A model generated the notes under the pieces. The model saw only the letters and a list, made by a program, of their open reading frames with translations, searched no databases and was not told where the DNA came from. A stretch of DNA of 11,212 nucleotides from Pseudomonas sp. PGPPP3 (GTDB taxonomy: Bacteria; Pseudomonadota; Gammaproteobacteria; Pseudomonadales; Pseudomonadaceae). The position numbers and the translations under genes were made by a program. Shown here in pieces: positions 7,404 to 11,212 of the stretch; position 1 is the first letter of the stretch; each line of letters begins with the position of its first letter. The stretch spans positions 1 to 11,212 of the forward strand of contig NKIE01000050.1 in assembly GCA_002256055.1 (NCBI GenBank). Reading direction: 5' to 3'.

Positions 7404-7978
7404 AACCGACCGTAAGTGCCCGTGTGCTACTTGGCGCGCTGAGCCTGTTACTGCTGCTGGCCTTCTGGCTGGCCCTGGCCCTGGGGGCCACGGCCGTGGG
7501 CCTGCTGGCCTGGCGCAGCCTGGGCGCCTATGCCCAGGCGCCGCTGGGCGTGGCGCTGGGGCTGCTGGCGGCCATCGGCTGGGCGGTGGGCACGATGATC
7601 CTCAAGCGTGGCCAGGTGGTGGTGCCGGCGCTGGTGCTCACCGGCTGGCAGCTGCTGGGCACCAGCCTGCCGCTGGGCGTGGGCGCGCTGGTCCTGGCGG
7701 AGGGCCACGGCACGCAGCTGTTCTGGCCGTCCACCACCAGCGTGCTGCTGATCGCCTACATCACCCTGGTGCCGATGGCGGTGGGCAATGCGGCCTGGTT
7801 TGCGGTGGTGGGCCTGTTGCCCACCACGGTGGCCGGGCTGTCGTCGATCCTGGTGCCGGTGGTGGCCATGCTCACCGGCGCGCTGGTGCACGGCGAGCCG
7901 CTGGGCCCGGTGCAATGGGCGGCCATGGCCTGCTGCGGCGCCGCGCTGTGGCTGGTGCTGCGGCCAGCCGGGCGCTGA
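7400..7978 (+). CDS. Chimeric frame: first ~28 codons of haem permease phuU joined to the C-terminal part of an EamA/DMT transporter
   Basis: The start overlaps the phuT stop (ATGA). Residues 1-28 (MKPTVSARVLLGALSLLLLL, then AFWLALAL) look like the first membrane helix of a FecCD-type permease, as expected for phuU. From about residue 29 the sequence is instead a drug/metabolite-transporter C-terminal half: GLLAWRSLGAYAQAPLGVAL, GLLAAIGWAVGTMILKRGQV (the start of the second EamA repeat), PMAVGNAAWFAVVGLLPTTV, AGLSSILVPVVAMLTGALVH, GEPLGPVQWAAMACCGAALW and LVLRPAGR. About five membrane helices remain; the first EamA repeat is absent. The frame totals 192 residues, against roughly 290-300 for a DMT exporter and about 330-350 for PhuU, so neither gene is complete. 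GC content and leucine codon use change at the same place. Production of a working fused protein is doubtful; this is probably two broken genes placed end to end. Confidence 0.8.
   Translation: MKPTVSARVLLGALSLLLLLAFWLALALGATAVGLLAWRSLGAYAQAPLGVALGLLAAIGWAVGTMILKRGQVVVPALVLTGWQLLGTSLPLGVGALVLAEGHGTQLFWPSTTSVLLIAYITLVPMAVGNAAWFAVVGLLPTTVAGLSSILVPVVAMLTGALVHGEPLGPVQWAAMACCGAALWLVLRPAGR
7465..7490. other. Breakpoint between Pseudomonas-like and Burkholderiales-like DNA
   Basis: Left of this short interval the protein reads as phuU; right of it, as the tail of an EamA transporter. The interval contains the imperfect tandem CTGGCTGGCCCTGGCCCTGG, a low-complexity leucine/alanine-rich stretch common to membrane-protein genes in GC-rich genomes and thus a plausible site for a false overlap or microhomology join. 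No inverted repeat, target-site duplication, integrase or IS end was seen at the join. Confidence 0.7.
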
Positions 7979-7987
7979 GCCCAGGCT

Positions 7988-8033
7988 CGGGCCACCCGTC
8001 GGCCCGAACGCCGGGCCACCCACCAACGGTGGG
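7988..8033. repeat. Cluster of competing GC-rich hairpins after the transporter fragment
   Basis: CGGGCC (7988-7993), GGCCCG (8001-8006) and CGGGCC (8012-8017) lie in series, so the middle arm can pair perfectly with either neighbour. The nine bases GGGCCACCC occur at both 7989-7997 and 8013-8021. A further stem, CCCACC (8019-8024) with GGTGGG (8028-8033), has a 3-base loop. No T run follows. The cluster begins about 10 bases after the stop and probably ends or protects the upstream transcript. Confidence 0.5.
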
Positions 8034-8109
8034 GCCCCGCCCGCCGGCGCCATCCCCAGATGCTGCCTTGCCAGTGGGGGCGCAGGCGCCGACGATGCGC
8101 CCACCCGTT

Positions 8110-8133
8110 GCCGGCCGCCGCCCTGCGGCCGGC
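8110..8133 (+). other. Strong hairpin just ahead of the patatin-like gene's ribosome site
   Basis: GCCGGCCGC (8110-8118) pairs perfectly with GCGGCCGGC (8125-8133) around the 6-base loop CGCCCT. The foot of the stem is 7 bases before the GGAG Shine-Dalgarno at 8141-8144. It could be the terminator of the upstream unit (no T run, as often in very GC-rich genomes) or a leader structure affecting translation of the next gene. Confidence 0.5.
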
Positions 8134-8150
8134 CATCCCAGGAGACACCG

Positions 8151-9812
8151 ATGAGCACCACCGCCCCCGCTGCCGCCCCGTTTGAGCTTGGCCTGGTGAT
8201 GGCCGGCGCCGTGTCGGCCGGCGCCTACACCGCAGGTGTCCTGGATTTCCTGTACTTGGCGCTGGACGAATGGCAGGCGGCGTTGGCCCGGGGCGAGCCG
8301 GTGCCCGACCACCGCGTGCAGCTGCGCGTGGTCACCGGCGCCTCGGCCGGCGGCATCTGCGGCGCCATCGCGCTGTCCGAGATCGCCTGGCGCAGCGAGC
8401 CGGTGGCGGCCGACCCCGGCCCGCGCTGCGCCAACCGCTTCTTCGACACCTGGGTCAACCGCATCGACATCAGCGCGCTGCTGGGCAGCAGCGATGCGAT
8501 GGACCAGGGCCCGCGGGCGCTGCTCGATTGCAGCGTGCTGGACGAGGTGGCCACCAGCGTGCTGCAGGGCAGCGGCCTGCCGCGCCAGGTGCCCTGGGTG
8601 GCGCCGCAGCTCGATCTGCTGATGACCGTCACCAACCTGCGCGGCGTGCCGTACTCGCTGGGCTTCCAGGGCAGCACCCAGCGCGACGGCATGGTCAGCC
8701 ATGCCGACCATGTGCACTGGAGCCTCAGCGCCGACGGCCAGGCCGGCCCGCCCGCCGCGCTGCGCCTGCGCTGGGACCAGCTGGGCCAGAGCACGGGCGC
8801 GGCCGGGCTGATGCCGGTGGCGGCGCTGGCCACGGCCGCCTTCCCGGTGGCGTTGCAGCCGCGCGTGCTGCGCTACGACTTTGCGCCGGGCCGGCCCGAC
8901 CTGTACTCACTGCGGCCCTTGTCGGTTGGCGATGCCAACGAGATGGCCTGCGACTGGGGCCCCGCCGGCCCGCCGCGGCCCTACGAGTTCTTGTGCGTGG
9001 ACGGCGGCGTGATGAACAACGAGCCGCTGGAACTGGCCCGCCGCTGCCTGGCCGGCGCGCAGGGCTACAACCCGCGCCCCGGCGAGCTGGCCACCCGGGC
9101 GCTGCTGATGATCGACCCCTTCCCCGAAGGCGAAGCGCTGGCGCCCGACTACAGCGCCCCGGCCCAGGCCGACCTGCTGGCCACCGGCTTCGGCCTGTTC
9201 AGCGCGCTGATCCAGCAATCGCGCTTCAAGCCCGAGGAGCTGGCGCTGGCCAGTGACCCCGAGGTGTTCAGCCGCTTCCTGATCTCGCCGGTGCGCAAGG
9301 ACAACCAGGGCCAGGCCGTGCGCGGCAGTGCCTCGGGCATCGCCAGCGCCGCGCTGGGCGGCTTTGCCGGATTCCTGGACCGCGGCCTGCGGCTGCACGA
9401 CTTCCTGCTGGGCCGGCGCAACGCCCAGCAGTTCTTGCGTGCCCACCTCGATCTGCCGGCGGTCAACCCGTTGTTCGACAGCTGGTCGGGCGCGGCCTGG
9501 GCCAGTGGCTGGCAGCACGAGGGCGTGCATGGCGAGGCGATGCTGCCGATCATCCCGCTGCTCGGCCGCGCCGCCCTGCCGATTGCGCTGCCCGACTGGC
9601 CGCAGGTCGGCCGCGCCCGCCTGGCCGAGGTGGGCGACGCGTTGGGCCACCGCTACCAGCACGTCACCCATGGCGCGATCGGCCACTACATCCCGTCGTG
9701 GCTGGGCCGGGTGGCCGCCAAGCTGCTGGCCGCCAGCCAGCGCGACGCGGTGGTGGCCAAGCTGGGCCAGGTGCTGCAGACCGAGCTGGGCAAGGCCGAT
9801 CTGCTGGGGTGA
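8151..9812 (+). CDS. Patatin-like phospholipase family protein
   Basis: A 553-residue predicted serine acyl-hydrolase of the patatin superfamily, which cleaves acyl chains from phospholipids or other lipids with a Ser-Asp dyad. Both catalytic motifs are present: nucleophile Ser65 in GASAGG (63-68) and Asp284 in DGG (284-286, [15 protein letters not shown]). The N-terminal strand [20 protein letters not shown] (residues 13-32) is in the place of the oxyanion loop, but its glycines are spread out compared with the usual GGGxxG. The patatin domain covers about 10-330. The remaining 220 residues ([20 protein letters not shown] onwards, including a [21 protein letters not shown] block) are a C-terminal extension I do not recognise. 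There is no signal peptide or clear membrane helix, so it is probably cytoplasmic. GGAG lies 6 bases before the ATG, which rules out the longer open frame. Substrate is unknown. Confidence 0.85.
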   Translation: MSTTAPAAAPFELGLVMAGAVSAGAYTAGVLDFLYLALDEWQAALARGEPVPDHRVQLRVVTGASAGGICGAIALSEIAWRSEPVAADPGPRCANRFFDTWVNRIDISALLGSSDAMDQGPRALLDCSVLDEVATSVLQGSGLPRQVPWVAPQLDLLMTVTNLRGVPYSLGFQGSTQRDGMVSHADHVHWSLSADGQAGPPAALRLRWDQLGQSTGAAGLMPVAALATAAFPVALQPRVLRYDFAPGRPDLYSLRPLSVGDANEMACDWGPAGPPRPYEFLCVDGGVMNNEPLELARRCLAGAQGYNPRPGELATRALLMIDPFPEGEALAPDYSAPAQADLLATGFGLFSALIQQSRFKPEELALASDPEVFSRFLISPVRKDNQGQAVRGSASGIASAALGGFAGFLDRGLRLHDFLLGRRNAQQFLRAHLDLPAVNPLFDSWSGAAWASGWQHEGVHGEAMLPIIPLLGRAALPIALPDWPQVGRARLAEVGDALGHRYQHVTHGAIGHYIPSWLGRVAAKLLAASQRDAVVAKLGQVLQTELGKADLLG

Positions 9813-9813
9813 G

Positions 9814-9837
9814 GTCGGCGGCAGGTCGCCGGCCGAC
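9814..9837 (+). terminator. Possible terminator hairpin after the patatin-like gene
   Basis: GTCGGC (9814-9819) pairs with GCCGAC (9832-9837), and an inner GGC/GCC pair (9820-9822 with 9828-9830) extends the stem past one bulged G, leaving the 5-base loop AGGTC. It begins 2 bases after the stop codon. No T run follows, so efficiency is uncertain. Confidence 0.35.
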
Positions 9838-9865
9838 ACCGACCCCAACGGCGGTGCGGGCAGAC

Positions 9866-9892
9866 TCAAGTCCGGCCATGGGTTGCCGACAA
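9866..9892 (+). promoter_or_regulatory. Predicted sigma-28 (FliA) promoter of the chemotaxis receptor gene
   Basis: TCAAGTCC (9866-9873), exactly 11 bases, then GCCGACAA (9885-9892). Against the enterobacterial FliA consensus TAAAGTTT-N11-GCCGATAA, the -10 matches at seven of eight positions, the -35 at five of eight, and the spacing is exact. Transcription would start near 9899, about 70 bases before the ATG. Flagellar sigma factor control is typical of chemoreceptor genes. Confidence 0.6.
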
Positions 9893-9967
9893 AGCGGTGT
9901 GCGCATCAGCGCCCAGGCGCCGCTGTGGCGCCGTGCTCCGCAGTACCCCCGCCAACGCGAGCAGCCC

Positions 9968-11212
9968 ATGAACATCCTTGAAACCCTGCGGATCGGTCCA
10001 CGCCTGGCGTTGGGCTTTCTGATCCTGATCCTGAGCAACCTGGCCGTGGCCGGCTTCGGCTGGTGGCAGCTGCGGGAGGCCTCGGCCCAGACCGTGCGGT
10101 TGGCCGAGACCGACCTGGTCAACATGGCCAAGATCACCCAGATCAAGGACAACCAGAACGTGGCCGCACGCGCCGTGCGCAATGTCGTGATGCTCAGCGA
10201 GCCGCAGAAGCAGAAGCAGGAGCACCAGCGCCTGCTGGACCTGCGCGGACCCACCTCCGCCCTGCTGAAGGACGTGACCGAGCACCTGCAGGACGACGAG
10301 GGCAAGGCCCTGCTCGCGGCCTTGGTGGCGGCGCGGCCGGCCTTCATCCAGGCCACGGACAAGGTGGTGGCCCTGGCCTTGGACAAGCAGACCCAGGCCG
10401 CCACCGACGCCGTGTTCAACGAGCTGCGCCCGGCGCAGGCGGCCTACTTCAAGGCCATGGACAACCTGTCCGCGCACCAGGAGGGCCTGATGCACGCCGG
10501 TGCCCGCGACGTCTACGAACAGGCCGGTCGTGCCGGCTGGCTGATGCTGGCCATCGGCGCGCTGGCCTCGGTGGCCGGCGGCGCGCTGGCCTGGTTGCTG
10601 TCGCGCTCCATCGTGGCGCCGCTGGCCAAGGCCATCCGCGTGGCGCAGGCGGTGGCAGCGGGCAAGCTGGGCTCGCGCATCGAGGTGCGCGGCCGCGACG
10701 AGGCCGCCGACCTGCTGACCGCCCTCAACACCATGAACCAGAACCTGCAGACCCTGGTGGGTCAGGTGCGCCAGAGCAGCGATTCCATCGCCACCGGCTC
10801 GGCGCAGATTGCGGGGGGCAATGCCGATCTGTCGCAGCGCACCGAGCAGCAGGCCGCCAACCTGCAGCAGACGGTGGCCTCGCTGGCCGATCTGGTGACC
10901 ACCGTCAAGCACAGCGCCGCCACCGCGCACACGGCCACCGAGCTGGCCAGCCAGGCCAGCGCCGTGGCACACAAGGGCGGCCAGGCCGTGGGCCAGGTGG
11001 TGGCCACGATGGACGAGATCAGCGCCAGCTCGCGGCGCATCGCCGACATCATCGGCACCATCGACGGCATCGCCTTCCAGACCAACATCCTGGCGCTGAA
11101 TGCCGCGGTGGAGGCCGCGCGGGCCGGTGAACAGGGCCGCGGCTTTGCCGTGGTGGCGGCGGAGGTGCGCAGCCTGGCGCAGCGCAGTGCCGAGGCCGCG
11201 CGCGAGATCAAG
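9968..11212 (+). CDS. Methyl-accepting chemotaxis protein (3'-truncated by the window end)
   Basis: The inner-membrane chemoreceptor would sense a ligand in the periplasm and control CheA through CheW. The 415 visible residues run from an N-terminal helix (TM1 at about 9-29, [20 protein letters not shown]), through a four-helix-bundle-like periplasmic domain (about 30-187), TM2 (about 189-211) and a HAMP domain (about 212-264, [20 protein letters not shown]), into the cytoplasmic coiled coil. The highly conserved hairpin tip is at 370-399 ([20 protein letters not shown], then [12 protein letters not shown]). The returning helix and any C-terminal CheR-tethering peptide lie beyond the window. 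The ATG at 9968 gives the normal short cytoplasmic N-terminus [12 protein letters not shown]; no strong Shine-Dalgarno is visible before it. A sigma-28 promoter match lies upstream. The ligand cannot be predicted. Confidence 0.95.
   Translation, partial: MNILETLRIGPRLALGFLILILSNLAVAGFGWWQLREASAQTVRLAETDLVNMAKITQIKDNQNVAARAVRNVVMLSEPQKQKQEHQRLLDLRGPTSALLKDVTEHLQDDEGKALLAALVAARPAFIQATDKVVALALDKQTQAATDAVFNELRPAQAAYFKAMDNLSAHQEGLMHAGARDVYEQAGRAGWLMLAIGALASVAGGALAWLLSRSIVAPLAKAIRVAQAVAAGKLGSRIEVRGRDEAADLLTALNTMNQNLQTLVGQVRQSSDSIATGSAQIAGGNADLSQRTEQQAANLQQTVASLADLVTTVKHSAATAHTATELASQASAVAHKGGQAVGQVVATMDEISASSRRIADIIGTIDGIAFQTNILALNAAVEAARAGEQGRGFAVVAAEVRSLAQRSAEAAREIK

Noticed and set aside
7440..7510. 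Mobile-element insertion as the cause of the breakpoint
   Set aside because: No terminal inverted repeats, direct target repeat, tRNA-like attachment site, transposase or integrase was found at or near the join on either strand.
7400..7978. A deliberate new fusion transporter (permease helix plus EamA half)
   Set aside because: Only about 28 residues of the first partner remain, the first EamA repeat is missing, and gene context and codon style switch at the same point. Two truncated genes brought together explain this better than an evolved fusion.
8270..9256. 328-codon plus-strand frame within the patatin-like gene
   Set aside because: It is a frame-shifted shadow with an Arg/Gly/Pro-rich product, while the overlapping frame carries GASAGG and DGG motifs and a good ribosome site.
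9866..10972. 368-codon open frame on the minus strand opposite the chemotaxis receptor
   Set aside because: The product is rich in His, Gly, Arg and Gln with no domain, and it mirrors the third-position GC bias of the MCP gene. The plus-strand frame has a complete membrane, HAMP and signalling-tip layout.
1..11212. CRISPR array, tRNA or rRNA genes, or a phage-defence island
   Set aside because: No regularly spaced repeats, no cloverleaf-like segment with a TψC-arm pattern, and no nuclease, helicase, toxin or reverse-transcriptase frame was seen. The patatin-like gene stands alone, without a CD-NTase partner that would suggest a CBASS system.

Overview
The window holds two stretches of DNA with different styles, joined near position 7470-7490. 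The left part (about 1-7480) looks like a Pseudomonas chromosome. It has a moderately high GC content, mixed TTG/CTG leucine codons, an aminotransferase next to sfsA, and a haem-uptake locus arranged like the Pseudomonas phu system. The right part (about 7480-11212) is visibly richer in GC, uses CTG for almost every leucine, and carries a DMT-family transporter fragment, a patatin-like phospholipase and a chemotaxis receptor. That style fits a Burkholderiales-type betaproteobacterium. The taxonomic calls are inferences from protein style and codon use; no search was run.

Left part, in order. A 5'-truncated PLP-dependent aminotransferase (+) overlaps sfsA (+) by 11 bases. sfsA in turn overlaps, tail to tail, a small Rieske [2Fe-2S] protein on the minus strand. 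Next comes phuR (-), a TonB-dependent haem receptor. A 181-base divergent control region follows, containing a 28-base imperfect palindrome that is a candidate Fur operator. From it, reading right, run a tonB-like gene, phuS (cytoplasmic haem carrier), phuT (periplasmic haem-binding protein) and the first codons of phuU (haem ABC permease). Together these form one pathway. PhuR takes haem across the outer membrane using energy supplied by TonB, PhuT carries it across the periplasm, PhuU (with PhuV, not present here) imports it, and PhuS receives it in the cytoplasm. Several recognisable ligand residues are in place, including PhuS His209 and PhuT Tyr71.

The phuU reading frame breaks off after about 28 codons and continues in frame as the C-terminal part of an EamA/DMT transporter. 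The rest of the phu operon (phuU body, phuV) is missing, and gene content and codon style change at the same place. An assembly chimera is the most economical explanation; a real recombination is the alternative.

Right part, in order. The DMT fragment ends at 7978. A 172-base spacer with several strong GC-rich hairpins precedes a 553-residue patatin-like protein (8151-9812). A 155-base spacer with a good sigma-28 (FliA) promoter match then leads to a methyl-accepting chemotaxis protein that runs off the end of the window. No RNA genes, CRISPR arrays, insertion sequences or integrase genes were seen. No gene-free stretch exceeds 181 bases.
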